Assembly: GCA_010093705.1 (NCBI GenBank)
Contig: MU006104.1
Location: forward strand, 62,001 to 126,000
DNA from: Patellaria atrata CBS 101060
Lineage: Eukaryota > Ascomycota > Dothideomycetes > Patellariales > Patellariaceae
Direction: 5' to 3'
Length of the DNA: 64,000 nucleotides
Every line of letters starts with the position of its first letter. Position 1 is the first letter of the stretch. Position numbers and translations under genes: made by a program. Below the pieces are notes generated by a model. The model ran no database searches and was not told where the DNA came from. It saw only the letters and a list, made by a program, of their open reading frames with translations. This document shows, in pieces, positions 44,527-57,193 of the stretch.

Positions 44527-46501
44527 CTATCTACTCAGAGCAATATCGTCAATCCTCAGCAGCATTTTCACGGTCTCTGCTGCTAACTCTATAGAACTAG
44601 TGCTCACAAGTAAAGGTTGCAGGACGTTCTCCTCAGCAATATTGTTCTTCACGCCTCCACTCTTGATGCTGATGCCTGCATTCTTCTCTCCTAGCGCATG
44701 TCGATGTCTAAGCTCTGTAACGACCTTGATGGAATTAAGTCCCGCGTTCTCCGCCAGTGTGACTGGGATGACCTCAAGAGCGTCTGCAAATGCTTTCCAG
44801 CAGATAGCTTCGGTACCTGTCAATGCACGAGCCTGAGTTGATAATTGATGTGCAACCTCGATTTCCGGTGCACCACCGCCAGCGAGAAGCGCCTTCTTCT
44901 TGACTAGACACCGTATTACGCAATGGGCATCGTGAAGACTTCGCTCTGCTTCATCGAGAATAAGACTATTCGCGCCTCTGCAGACGATTGAGACTGTCTG
45001 TGCTGACGCCTTGACCCCAGTGACCTTCACTATTCTCGCTCCGGAAGTTTGGACTTCTTCGATAAGATCTGCTGCGCCCAGCTTATCTTCTGTGAAGGAC
45101 TCAATGTCTGCGATAGGTTTGCAGCCCGTGCTCTTGCAGATGAACTCAATCTCATCCCGCTCAATGTCTTTTACAGCCAGAATACCAAGCTTGGAAAGGA
45201 AATGAAGGGAAAGGTCGTTCACAGCATCACGTAGAATAGACTTTTGAATGAACAACACATTGCACTTCGCCTTTTTGATCTTCTTCACCATGTTCAAAAG
45301 GTATGTCCGCTCTTCTTTGAGGATTTTGTCCATTTGACGATAATCATTTACGACAATGTTATTTTCCATCTGATGAAAAGTTAGTTTGTCAACTAGATTT
45401 ACGAAAGATCACATACATCGGGCTTTGGTGGACTCAATTGAAACTGAATGAGTCCTATCTTCGCTTTCTCTATTCGCGTTGGTCCACCGGCGCTCTTGAC
45501 TACTTGTTGGTTCAAGACTAGTCCGTCCACCATTTCACTTTCATCAATAGTCCCTCCAGGTTTCTTTAGTATTCTGATATTCTTGAGATCTGCGTTATCA
45601 GCCGTCTTTGGGTCAATAACCTTTAGTACGGAATCTACCGCCATTGGAGCTAGCTTTGGTTCTTGTGAGACGATTTTTGAAGATAATGATGTAGAGGCGG
45701 CTTTGAGGAGGGTAGCACGATCTGATAGAGATATTGGTATAGCCATCTCGTGCAGAATCTGTACCGCAGCGGCAGCAGCCCTTTGGAAAGACTCGGAAAT
45801 TACAGTTGGATGGATGCCTGCAGATTCATTTCGTCAGATATGTGTACAAATACTAGCTTTAGAAATAGACCTTTCTGTAATAACCGTTCTGCGGACCCTA
45901 GCAAGCTTCCCGCTATTACGACTACAGACGTAGTTCCATCACCCGCCTCGATATCTTGAGCATTTGCTAGATCTACGAGCATTTTCGCAGCTGGGTGCAT
46001 GACGCTCATGTCTTTTAACATGGTATTACCATCATTCGTCTGAAAAATGGTTATTACATGAAATCTATAAACGGTCGAAGATCCTGCTTGTGGCTAAGTC
46101 TTACGATTATTGTCTCGCCCTTTCCAGTTTGAATCTTGAAGTATATTAGCACCACACGTCAGAAATACAGGACTCCCACAACATACCATCTTATCCATAC
46201 CCCTTGGCCCCAGAGACTGGAATGTTTGCATCAGTTTGATTTATATAGGTACCTATAGCAAGATAGCTTACAGTCCGTATGGCGTCCGCAACAGCTGTAA
46301 TCAAATTAGTATATTTTCCAGGAACTTCAACGTAGATTACATACCCCTAGCAGCAACAATATTTGCTGTCCGGACAGCTTGAGGCTTTTCTTTATCCTAA
46401 CCCTCTGTAAGTTTCCCCACATAGGCTTCCATATCAGATCTCAACATACTCTGAATGCAGTATTGCTAGCGTTGGTGCTGCCGCCCTGAGCGTTTGCCAT
46501 T
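44527..46501 (-). CDS. CCT4: Chaperonin CCT/TRiC delta subunit
   Basis: Starts at ATG 46501 ([17 protein letters not shown]) and is split by at least eight introns, most of them in the 5' third. Exons in order give [26 protein letters not shown] (23-nt exon 46272-46294), [10 protein letters not shown] (30 nt), [10 protein letters not shown] (30 nt), then [20 protein letters not shown] and the ATPase motif [13 protein letters not shown]. The apical-domain exon has [20 protein letters not shown], and the C-terminal exon reads [20 protein letters not shown] and ends at [11 protein letters not shown] folds actin, tubulin and WD40 proteins as a 16-mer ring. The match to the delta subunit rests on the overall sequence, including [20 protein letters not shown]. 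It is divergent from RPT1, another complex subunit. Confidence 0.93.
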
Positions 46502-46866
46502 TTTCTAGAAGCTATATGCAAAGCAAGCTACTAAGTTATGGGGGAGTATCGGCGGTTTAAGGGGCGAAGACGTATTATAGATCTAACTTTGATATTGTCT
46601 ATGATTTTTGTAGGGCGACGCGAAGTTTCTAAGGTAAACCGCGACTTCGGCAGCCGGTTTGTGCCACAAGCGCAGTGTAGCTGTTAATTATGACTACTTT
46701 GTGAGCTTCCCTCGCCTTCGTTCGCTATACCTCTTTCCTGCTTCTTACGGCGCCAAATAAACATTTCGGTTCTATATCCTACCAATCAAACTGCTCTCAG
46801 ACACCAGTAGAACTGCGCAACAGGATCTAACCGTGTTCTCATCAACAACTTTCCATCTATTCCACC
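46502..46866. promoter_or_regulatory. Bidirectional promoter of CCT4 and RPT1
   Basis: 365 bp between outward-facing starts of a chaperonin subunit and a proteasome ATPase. Both are housekeeping protein-quality genes, so shared control is plausible. No PACE element (GGTGGCAAA) was spotted. Confidence 0.45.
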
Positions 46867-48394
46867 ATGCCCAGTGCCACCGGGTCCAACTGGGAGAAGT
46901 ACCAGAAGAAGTTCGCCGACGATGAGGTTGAAGAGAAGAAGATAACTCCTCTATCAGACGAGTGCGTTGAATTCATCTATTTTAGGGCTTATTAGTCAGC
47001 CGCTAATGAAATATAGGGACATTCAGGTGCTGAAGACGTATGGCGCGGCTCCGTATGCGGCGGAGCTCAAGAAGCTCGAGAAGGAGATAAAAGACAAGCA
47101 GACAAGCGTAAACGAGAAGATAGGTTTGTGACTATCTTTTTACTCCGACAGTTCTATACTAATATGCTGTAGGTGTTAAGGTATTTGCCTCTTACCAGCC
47201 GCGTACATGTCCGCATTCTAATAACGGAATTAGGAATCAGATACCGGTCTAGCACCACCACATCTATGGGACATTGCAGGAGACAGGCAACGAATGCAAG
47301 AGGAACAGCCACTACAAGTCGCAAGATGTACGAAGATAATACAAGACGAAAAGGATCCAGAGAAGAGCAAATATGTCATCAATGTCAAGCAAATAGCTAA
47401 ATTCGTCGTCAACCTGGGTGAGAGGGTGAGTCCGACGGATATCGAAGAGGGCATGCGAGTTGGGTATAAACACCACTTCCACTTCAGCTCATGACCCTTC
47501 TAACCATGCTCCAGGGTCGACCGAAACAAGTACCAAATTCTCCTCCCTCTTCCCCCTAAAATCGACCCATCCGTAACCATGATGACCGTAGAAGATAAAC
47601 CAGACGTAACCTACGGCGACGTTGGCGGCTGCAAAGAGCAGATTGAAAAGCTCCGCGAAGTCGTCGAAATGCCTCTGCTCTCCCCCGAGCGCTTCGTCAA
47701 CCTCGGAATCGACCCTCCCAAAGGCGCCCTCCTCTACGGCCCTCCCGGGACGGGAAAAACCCTCTGCGCCCGCGCTGTGGCTAATCGCACCGATGCAACC
47801 TTCATCCGCGTCATCGGCTCTGAGCTGGTGCAGAAGTACGTCGGCGAGGGCGCCCGCATGGTGCGCGAACTATTCGAAATGGCCCGCACGAAGAAAGCCT
47901 GCATCATCTTCTTCGACGAGATCGATGCAGTGGGCGGTGCACGCTTCGACGACGGCGCTGGCGGTGATAACGAGGTCCAGAGAACCATGTTGGAGCTCAT
48001 TACCCAGCTCGACGGCTTCGACTCCCGGGGGAACATCAAAGTCATGTTCGCCACCAATCGGCCCTCGACGTTGGACCCGGCGCTCATGCGTCCCGGCCGT
48101 ATCGACCGCAAAATCGAGTTCTCGCTCCCGGATATGGAGGGCCGCGCTAACATCCTTCGCATCCATGCCAAGAGTATGAGCGTCGAGCGCGATATCAGAT
48201 GGGAGCTCATCTCGCGGTTGTGTCCGAACAGCACGGGCGCGGAGCTCAGGAGCGTGGCGACGGAGGCGGGCATGTTCGCCATCAGGGCGCGGAGAAAAGT
48301 CGCGACGGAGAAGGACTTTTTGGCCGCCGTGGATAAGGTTATCAAGGGGAATCTGAAGTTTAATTCCACGGCGACTTATATGCAGTACAACTAA
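46867..48394 (+). CDS. RPT1: 26S proteasome regulatory ATPase Rpt1
   Basis: It starts [20 protein letters not shown]. Exons: 46867 to about 46961; [20 protein letters not shown] to NEKI-G; an 8-nt exon GTGTTAAG (47173-47180); 47235 onward with [20 protein letters not shown] up to GMRVG; and a last long exon with [20 protein letters not shown] to the end. The protein (about 437 aa) has the AAA+ Walker A GPPGTGKT, Walker [19 protein letters not shown], sensor [20 protein letters not shown] and arginine fingers, and the C-terminal STATYMQYN. Rpt1 is one of six ATPases of the proteasome base that unfold substrates. Splice joins all hold phase; the microexon restores the conserved IGVKESDTG. Confidence 0.95.
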
Positions 48395-48659
48395 TAAAAG
48401 TTTCGATTTATTGATTGTGGTCGCCGTGGAGTTGGTTTGCAGAACAGCATAAGGATGGCTTTGATAGTCCGTAGCATTGCGATATATTATAGCAATAGCA
48501 CTTTCAACAAAAGAAACGAAACTACTCAAGCATAGTATTTTAAAGAAGTAAACAGAAAGATTTCAGCATATATAACCTACACAAACTGGAGATACGCACA
48601 AAGGACTAACCCCATTTTCCCAACCCTTCCCTTCCACCACCTAATATCGCACACACCCC

Positions 48660-50911
48660 TTAATATGTCCGTTTGAACGGAGGCACAGCCTTACACTCCT
48701 TCTCATCCAGTGTCGTGCCGGTGACAGATCTATACCCCAAGTCGACCTTCCCATGCGGCTTCTTCTGCCACGTCAACGTATGCTTCATCCAATTCTGATC
48801 ATCTCTATCCGGGTAATCCTCTCTCGCATGCGCACCCCTCGACTCCTTTCTATTCGCCGCCGCCTCAGCCGTCTGCACCGCACACGTCAACAAGTTCCTC
48901 AACTCAAGCGTTTCCACGAGATCGCTGTTCCAAATCATGCTTCGATCTTTAGTACCGACTTGGCTAAACATCTGGTCCACTTCACGGATCTTGCGGACAC
49001 CCTCGTCGAGGGACTCTTGCGTGCGGAAGACAGAGACGTCTGTCTGCATAACCTTCTGCATCGCGGCGCGGATCTCGGCCGTCGGCTTAGGGCCATCGGC
49101 GGTGCGCATGTCGTCGATGACGGAGATGGTGTCTGCGCCAGCATCGGCAGCGATATCCTTATGGGCCTGGCCGGGGGTGAAATTGTCGCGGATAGTGTGA
49201 GAGACGGCGCGGCCGAAGACAATCAGATCAAGGAGAGAGTTGGCGCCGAGGCGGTTGGCGCCGTGGACAGAGACGCAGGCGGCTTCACCGCAGGCGAAAA
49301 GGCCGGGAACGACTTTGTCTTTGCCGTTTTCTTGGGTGAGGACTTCACCGGTGTACCGGGTGGGGATACCGCCCATATTGTAGTGGACAGTTGGGAGGAC
49401 AGGAATGGGTTGTTTACGGACGTCGACACCGGCGAAGATGGAGGCGGTCTCGGAGATACCGGGTAGACGGTCGTGGAGAATCTCAGGGGGTAAGTGGCTG
49501 AGTTGGAGATAGATGTGATCCTTATCAGGTCCGACGCCGCGTCCTTCTCTAATTTCCAAAGTCATAGACCGAGATACGACATCGCGACTGGCAAGATCCT
49601 TCGCCGTTGGAGCGTACCGTTCCATAAATCGCTCACCTTCTGAGTTGAGGAGGTACCCGCCCTCACCTCTTGAACCTTCCGTGATCAAGCAACCAGCGCC
49701 GTAGATACCAGTAGGATGGAACTGGACGAATTCGAGATCTTGGTTGGGTAGGCCAGCACGAGCAACCATCGCCATTCCGTCACCGGTACAGGTGTGTGCT
49801 GAGGTACAGCTGAAGTATGCGCGACCATAACCACCAGTAGCCAGAACCGTGTTGTGAGCCTTGAATCTGTGCAAGGTACCATCCTCTTGATTGTATGCGA
49901 CAACACCCTTGCACACGCCATCTTCCATGATTAGATCAGTAGCGAAGAATTCGACGAAGTATTGAGTGTTATGTCGAAGCGATTGTCCGTAGAGAGTGTG
50001 CAGGAGAGCATGACCGGTACGATCTGCGGCGGCACAGCATCGATATGCCTGTCCTCCTTTGCCATATTTCTGAGACTGTCCACCAAAAGCACGTTGATAT
50101 CTGTGTTCCATTAGTTCAATAAACTATCAAGCTCGGGGTTTACCAAATGTTTACATTCTTCCATCATCTGTTCTCGAAAAAGGACATCCGTAGTTCTCGA
50201 GCTCGATGACACTCTGAGGAGCCTCACGCGTCATATAATGGATAGCATCTTGATCACCCAACCAGTCAGAACCTTTTACAGTGTCGTACATGTGCCATCT
50301 CCAGTCATCCTCGTGCATACTAAAACTCAATGTCAGCGCCGCTCATTTCGGATTGAACATATGCATGTACCCACTTTCCTAAAGCAGCATTGATGCCTCC
50401 TTGTGCTGCGACAGTGTGTGATCTCGTTGGAAATAGCTTAGATATACACGCAGTCTTAAACCCAGCTTCAGCCAATCCAAAAGCTGCTCTCAGGCCAGCT
50501 CCACCAGCACCGACCACGATCGCATCGTACTCATGATCTATGACGGGATACTTGTGGCTGACATGGTGTGAAGCTTCTTTAGCTCGTAAAGGCTCGCTGG
50601 TGAAGATTCTGGAGACTGGTTTGGTCGAGGTAAATGAGCGGTTTTGGGAGCGAAGGCACTTGTAGAACTACATTATGAAACATTAGCAATAGTTATATAG
50701 GAGTGTATCAAAATGTCTCCTAGTAGCAGCTCTTAAGCTTGTACAATCATAGAGAAATGTGTAATTGAATGTTGCCGAGTGCTTCCTACGGAGCTTCGTT
50801 GCGGGGCGGTATTGCTCTGGTAGACATCGGGTAATAGCAATGCCATTGGTGATAGGAAACCTGACATACTTGACGGGAAGCAGCAACGCGCCGTAAACCG
50901 ACGGAACTCAT
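48660..50911 (-). CDS. SDH1: Succinate dehydrogenase flavoprotein subunit, mitochondrial
   Basis: Exon 1 starts at ATG 50911 ([14 protein letters not shown]), a short basic mitochondrial leader. The next exon adds [17 protein letters not shown]-like presequence and [20 protein letters not shown], the FAD site. Downstream exons contain [19 protein letters not shown] (His for covalent FAD attachment), [20 protein letters not shown], the large exon with [40 protein letters not shown] and [20 protein letters not shown], and end [13 protein letters not shown]. About 640 aa, normal length. It oxidises succinate in the TCA cycle and feeds electrons to complex II. Convergent with RPT1, with 265 bp between stops. 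Confidence 0.95.
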
Positions 50912-51434
50912 TTTGGTGGATATGGAGAAGAAAATGGGAGCTCTGCGAGTATGAAATTGATGATGAATTGATGTTAGAGCATCTCCCGTTGCCCTCGTCG
51001 TTTAGCGCCAATCACAGACGCCTCATTTGATATGACAAGACCGAACAAGAACACCACTGCCGAGGATGAGCTGCGGTCACGTGGCTCACATTCTCCCGAC
51101 CTTTCCACCCCTCCTCCCTCTACTCTATCCTTAAATAAGTTCGCGCAAACAAAAGGCCGATCAAATAATCGTCCACGGCGTATTCATGGAATTGGCTAAA
51201 TACGAGAACTCAGTCGGCATCACAGTGCTGATCAGGATAGTGATTACCACTTTAAAACCCTTATCAGGGGCTTCTCCTAAAATCACAATTTTAGTCATAT
51301 CAACAGTATATCAACAAGCTTATTTGAATTCATCATGGTATTTGATTTTTCCCGTTGAATGTCCTAAATCAACAGGGTACGCCGAGGTGATAACCGCCAG
51401 TCATGCAATACATACACCAGAAGAAAGAAGACAA
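50912..51434. other. Intergenic
   Basis: About 520 bp between the SDH1 start and the RPL3 stop (both minus). It includes the SDH1 promoter. No other feature. Confidence 0.4.
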
Positions 51435-52798
51435 CTAAGAAGCAACTGCAAGATCCTTCTTGAGTGTACCAAGGAATTGTTTCTTCTCTGCTGCCGTCTG
51501 GTAAGCACCATGACCGAACTTCGAAGAGGTATCGATCCATTTGAGATCGACCTTCTCCAAGGCTCTCCTGCTAGTGTGCACGAATAGAGACTTGCGGAGG
51601 GTTATGACTCGCTTCTTGACACCAGGGATGGAGCCCTTGATGAGCAAGAAGTCATTCTTGACTTGGCCGTAGTGCACGAAACCGCCCAGACTGCGATATA
51701 TCAGTAATTGCTCATATAAGTTAAAACACTTGGATAACTTACGGAGTGATCTGCTTCTCGGTACCGTCAGTGTCAGTGGTTGCGTTCCTCTTGTCAGCAC
51801 CCTTGCCGACACGGTAGATCTTGTGGTTGACCGAGGTACGGTGATGGTAACCCATTTGACCAGCACGAGCAACAGTCCATTGGACGTGGGACGGATGCCA
51901 TGCACCGATACAGGCGACCTTTCTCAGACCCTTGTGCGTCTTTCGGGGAAGCTTCTTGGTGCCCCATCTAGCTGTTACACCGTTGAATCCGTGACCCTTT
52001 GTTACCGCAATGGCGTCAATCATCTCATCCTGCTCGAAAATAGAGTTGATCTCGACAGACTTCTCGAAAAGTCCGTGGGCGAAATCAACCTTATCCGCGG
52101 GGCTACCACCGTTGACCTGGATCTCCATCAAGTGTGCCTTCTTTTGCTTGAGGGGAGTCAAGCTGATTTGACTGTGGGCGAGAACGCGGACAACAGTGCA
52201 GTACTTCTTGATGCGCTCAAGCTCGCGAGTGATAGACTGGCCGCTGTTCTCTGAGTGTTTCTTGGCATACTTGGTGAAAGCCTTCTTCTTGCTCTTGTAC
52301 CAGTTCTTGTAGAATCTGCGCCTAACTTCCTCGCTCAAGTGCTCGGCCCAGACGGTAGTGAGAGAACGAAGACCACGGGGAGTCTCGATGTAACCGACAA
52401 TGCCAACGACGACCATCTATGAGGAATCGTAAGTAACTGCCCTCTTATTGAAGGTATCATCTAAAATGGTAACGTACTGGAGGTGTTTCGACTACGGTGA
52501 CGGCCTCAACGATTTCCTTCTTGTTCAACTTCGCACCCGGTCGATCCAAGTCACGGACAATTGTGGTCATACCAGCCTTATAGCCAAGGGCAGCAGTAAG
52601 GTGGACGGGCTTCTTTGGGTCATCCTTAGGGAAACTAGATAGAATGAATTGTTAACTCAAGAACTGATATGTTGTTGTGCGCACAGCGAGCAAAATCTTT
52701 ACGAACCTCTTGACTTTTCCTCTATGTCTGGAAGCCCTCTTGCGAGGAAGAAAGGCCAATGAGCCGTGACGTGGAGCCTCGAACTTCCTGTGCGACAT
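51435..52798 (-). CDS. RPL3: 60S ribosomal protein L3 (uL3)
   Basis: Four exons. Exon 1 starts [20 protein letters not shown] and ends RGKVKR; exon 2 starts [20 protein letters not shown] and ends with TVVETPP; exon 3 starts [20 protein letters not shown]; exon 4 starts with [20 protein letters not shown] and ends DLAVAS. Length is about 392 aa, as in other fungi. Key segments are the central loop with [20 protein letters not shown] and [20 protein letters not shown], where the conserved His is methylated in yeast, and the [15 protein letters not shown] stretch near the peptidyl-transferase centre. Introns near the 5' end are typical of ribosomal protein genes. Divergent from CDC55. Confidence 0.96.
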
Positions 52799-53427
52799 TT
52801 TGGCTCAGGAAAGTTGTTGTTGTCGTTAATGAGAAGTTGAATGAGGTGGAGTGGGCTTGAAGTTCCTAGCACCAAAATTCGAGCGTGGGAGTTGAGCGTA
52901 AGCGAGTGCGCCGAACAATTTAGGATGCTCCGAATCTGAAGTCCAGCAGCGTCGTAAGGATAGGGAGTCACCACCTGCAGTTATTCGTTTCGCTGATTCC
53001 GTCGACTACAACCTAATAAGCTTGGTTGTCGTCAATTCGACTCCCCACTAGATCTACACTTGAAACATCGCTCTACTTTCCACATACAACTGTAACTCTC
53101 GCCTTCTCAACTTTAAAGACGTTTGTGTTAAGACTTACTTCCTGTTCCAGATCTTTGCCTTACCTCGCACTTAGCCTTATCCCCGCCACGCCAGTGGGTT
53201 CGCTCATAGCTGAAGGGTGGCCAGCTTGTCCACGAGCTCTTCCACTATCGTCTTCTACGATCTCATACAAAAAATTATCTGATTGCCCGATTTGCTATTC
53301 AGCGGTTGATCGTCGTCGGTATAATACAAGGACCCTCTCTCTTCGCTCTGCAATTAGCTCGGTGTTGTATCCTCCCACATTTCCGCGAAGCTAGAGGCTC
53401 TTACACCTCTAGGCGCGGCCGATAAAT
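52799..53427. promoter_or_regulatory. Divergent promoter of RPL3 and CDC55
   Basis: 629 bp between outward-facing starts. The CDC55 side is pyrimidine-rich and could hold a long 5' UTR with upstream open frames (one of about 120 codons ends near 53394, without a clear ATG). No specific site assigned. Confidence 0.4.
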
Positions 53428-55335
53428 ATGGTAGAAGTAGAGGGTAACCCAACAACTTGGAAGTTTACACAGTCAGTATATTCGCACCAGTCATATCGTA
53501 GTGCTCCTTTTCATATCATCTTCCAACTTAACAGAGCCAATACATCGCTGCTTCCTCTGTTTGAAGCCTTTTTGAAACCCACCGTTTCTTCAGATGCTAT
53601 AGAACTTGACTAACGGTTGTTTAGATGCTTTGGTGACAAAGGGGATGTAGAGGATATAACAGAAGGTAATCGTCACCTTCCGGATGTTGGCCCCATTCCC
53701 TCGCAAGCGGGTGGTTGGGGAATTTCCCTCCTCCATTTCAAGCTTATCATATACTAATTTAAATCAATTTCCAGCCGACATAATATCCACAGTCGAGTTT
53801 GATCAGACTGGTAATTATCTGGCTACTGGTGATAAAGGAGGTCGTGTCGTCCTGTTTGAGCGAAATGAGACAGTAAGTCCAAAGCTCTCACACATCCTTA
53901 TTCATTTTCTACCATGTTTCCCGGTGAACTAACGTCATGGTATTGATAGAAAAAGACTTGCGAATACAAATTTCACACAGAGTTTCAATCACATGAACCT
54001 GAATTCGATTATTTGAAGTCCCTTGAAATTGAGGAGAAGATTAACAAGATCAAATGGTGTCGTAGACAAAACGCATCACACTATCTTCTGTCTACTAACG
54101 ACAAAACCATAAAGTTATGGAAGGTGTTCGAGAAATCGTTAAAGGTTGTTGCAGAGAACAATCTATCCCATGAACTTACCCCTGGTGGAGGCGTTGCAGG
54201 TGGTGGTGGACCAGTGAGAAATCCGAATGTGCACTTCTCGTCTGCACTGGACCTCAAACTCCCCCGCTTAACACACCATGACACAGTGGTTGCTGCAGTT
54301 CCCAGGAAGACCTATGCGAATGCCCATGCGTACCACATCAACAGCATTTCGGTGAACAGTGACGGTGAGACATTTATTAGCAGTGATGACCTCCGCATCA
54401 ACCTTTGGAATTTAAACATCCAGGATCAGAGTTTCAACATTGTGGACATCAAACCGGCGAACATGGAAGAATTGACAGAGGTCATCACTGCTGCCGAATT
54501 TCATCCCATACATTGTAACGAGTTCATGTACGCAAGTTCGAAAGGGACGATCAAACTAGCTGATATGCGGGAGAGTGCACTCTGTGATCAGCATGCCAAA
54601 CGTATGTCTACTTCCGGACTTATAATTTTTTTTAACTAATACCTCTGAGTAGAATTTGAACAGGAAGAGGATCCCTCAGCTCGTTCTTTTTTCTCGGAAA
54701 TCATATCCTCCATATCAGACGTTCGCTTTTCCCACGATGGGCGTTACATATTGTCGCGCGATTATCTTACAGTCAAGATATGGGACGTCAACATGGAAAG
54801 AACTCCCGTCAAGACCATTCCAATCCACGAACATTTGCGACCACGACTTTGCGACACCTACGAGAACGATAGTATCTTTGATAAATTTGAGGTCGTCTTC
54901 TCTGGAGATGCAAAGAACGTAATGACCGGTAGCTACAACAACAACTTCATGATATACCCGTCAGACCCAGAAAAGGACACAGAAGTTGTGTTGCAAGCAG
55001 ATAAATCTGCATTCAAAGCTAAGAAGGTCGGAATACCTACACCAATGAATTCATCGACGAGCCCAACTTCCAGCTCGGGGAAGAGGAGCGGATCAAGAGC
55101 CGGAAGTCCAGCCGCAGGGTCAGTAGGCCAAGGCCAACGTATGCGGAAGGAAACAGATGCGGATCAAATTGATTTCAACAAGAAGATTTTGCACATGAGT
55201 TGGCATCCTAGCGAGGATAGCATAGCCATTGCAGCAACCAATAACGTAAGCTTTCCCTTCAGCCAGTTATCATGTATACCTTTTTAAAAACTGAGCTAAT
55301 TCCTGGTATAGCTTTTCGTCTTCTCGGCATTGTAG
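53428..55335 (+). CDS. CDC55: Protein phosphatase 2A regulatory subunit B (PR55/Cdc55)
   Basis: It starts [13 protein letters not shown] and is split by at least five introns. Exons in order give [66 protein letters not shown], and [20 protein letters not shown] with TIKLWKV (WD repeats of a seven-bladed propeller). Later segments are [40 protein letters not shown] and [21 protein letters not shown] Gly-rich insert ([13 protein letters not shown]) and a Ser/Pro-rich insert before the last blade are fungal features. The last exon is only LFVFSAL. The B subunit steers PP2A to substrates in mitosis, morphogenesis and stress. Identity is secure. Confidence 0.94.
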
Positions 55336-55912
55336 AAAGACTGGGATGGGCCCAACGGCACGGCGTTCTCTGGTATTATACTTTGCCTCCCTTATGTTCG
55401 TGCTGCTCCATCTTCCTTACAACTACCATATCAAGGAGCAAGTGCGGTTAGAAGGAACGTTCTCTATTAACATGAGGCAACAAGGTGAGTTCAGGTAGAA
55501 GGTGCTTCCATGAGCGGATGGTAGCGCATGGATATGATGGATGATATCAGGACAAAGAGCTACCTTACTTATAGAGGCTTTCTGGCTTGCCTATTCTGAT
55601 CATGAGGTCAACGAACTTCCAGAATATGCCTCCCGCATATAGCCATTCATAATAGGAGGTATAAAAAAGATTGATATACCACATGTTCATATTTAAGGGC
55701 CACTTGAAATGTGACGTATGATATCGTACAAGGGGCAGGAGTGAAGAGGTTCAGCCCTACCCGATGCTAGCAGGGATTTGCAAAAGCCGACAGATGACCG
55801 TAGACCTTGAACAACAAAATTTCCCTACATCAACATCATGAATTTATAGAAACCTGTCCTGAATACCTGGGATCACGCAGTTAAGTCGAATTTAGACTAA
55901 TAAAATCGAACG
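55336..55912. other. Intergenic
   Basis: About 580 bp between CDC55 and YEA4 on the same strand; 3' UTR and YEA4 promoter. No other feature seen. Confidence 0.4.
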
Positions 55913-57193
55913 ATGATACCTGCTTTACTACCGGTGGGCATAGCAGCCCTCATTTTTGGAGGTTGCTGCTCCAATGTAGTTGAATCTTACCCCATCCAAA
56001 AACTGCATTACTGATGGCAAGCTAGGTCTTCGCCTTAGAAACAATTGTCAAGTATGTACGTTTACAGGGTGGAAGAGACGATAGATCACTGACGAGAATC
56101 AAGGGAGCAATCTAACACTGGTCGGTCCCGCTTTCGAGTCTCTTGATTATGTCGTTGAAAATCCGCTTATACTGTTGATAAAGGTCTATTGATCACGTTA
56201 TTTCAGTTTCTTTTCACCACACTGGCGACATATCCATCTCAATTCTCGCAGGAAGGACGCTACTATCTCAGACCATCTACTGTACCTTTCCGAAAATGGG
56301 CAGTCAGCGCCGCCATGTTCTTCGCAGTGAACATGTTGAATAATTGGGCATTCGCCTTTGATATATCCGTACCAGTACATATTATTCTTCGCAGTTTTGG
56401 CAGTGTTACGACCATGGGTGCTGGGTGGCTTCGCGGCAAGAAGTACACCCCAATTCAAGTGTTCTCGGTCGCCCTTCTTACAGTTGGGGTACTCATCTCA
56501 GCCTGGGCGGACGCTCAATCGAAGGTACACGGTGATTCCATTCATCTTGTTAACAGTACTAAGGAATTTATATAGGGAAAATCTATGAGTACGGACAAGG
56601 ATGTGGAAACAAGGACATTCACGAGCACATCCCTTGAGACGGGTCTTGTAGTTCTTCTCATTGCTCAATTGCTGTCTGCATGGATGGGCGCCTACGTCGA
56701 AGATATATACCGTGAGCACGGTAAACACTGGGATGAGAATCTATTCTATTCGCACTTCCTCAGTCTCCCGATGTTTCTCCCATTACAGGATACCCTCCGT
56801 GACCAGTACAAAGGGTTAGCAGGATCAAGGTCTCTGATCATTTCTCCCGGTGTATCTTCATACTTGCCTGAAGCACTCCAGAAGATCCTCTCCTCGACTC
56901 CACGTGGTGTCTTCATGCTCATGCTTAACGCAACCACTCAATTGCTATGTATCAGCGGAGTGAACCTATTGAGTGCCAACTCGTCTGCCGTGACAGTGAC
57001 AATCGTCTTGAATATCCGCAAGTTGGTCAGCTTCATGTTCAGCATTTGGTTATTCGGCAATAAGATGAGCGGTCAGATGCTCCTCGGCGCGGTTATCGTT
57101 TTTGGTGCAGGAGCTCTATACGGGTGGGAGACGAGCGTTGGAATCAAGCAGAGAAAAGCTAAGGCAGAACAAGTGGGAAAGAAACAGCAGTAA
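55913..57193 (+). CDS. YEA4: UDP-sugar (UDP-GlcNAc type) transporter, Yea4/SLC35B4 family
   Basis: The first exon starts MIPALLPVGIAALIFGGCCS (TM1). Small exons then give NVFALETIVK and EQSNTG, leading into LLITLFQFLFTTLATYPSQF. The long middle and last exons carry further membrane helices: MFFAVNMLNNWAFAFDISVP, VHIILRSFGSVTTMGAGWLR, VFSVALLTVGVLISAWADAQ, GLVVLLIAQLLSAWMGAYVE, MLNATTQLLCISGVNLLSAN and MLLGAVIVFGAGALYGWETS. The motif YREHGKHWDENLFYSHFLSL is typical of this family. The protein is about 400 aa with about ten helices and a Lys-rich C-terminus (KAKAEQVGKKQQ), an ER-retrieval-like signal. It moves UDP-GlcNAc (or UDP-xylose) into the ER/Golgi for cell-wall chitin and glycan synthesis. 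Confidence 0.88.

Noticed and set aside
47734-48529. Long minus-strand frames over the RPT1 last exon
   Set aside because: Antisense shadows of a strongly conserved AAA+ coding exon with high GC codon use.
48753-49466. A 237-codon plus-strand frame over SDH1
   Set aside because: Antisense shadow of the SDH1 long exon; no independent features.
51730-52254. A plus-strand frame of 174 codons over RPL3
   Set aside because: Antisense to the ribosomal protein exon.
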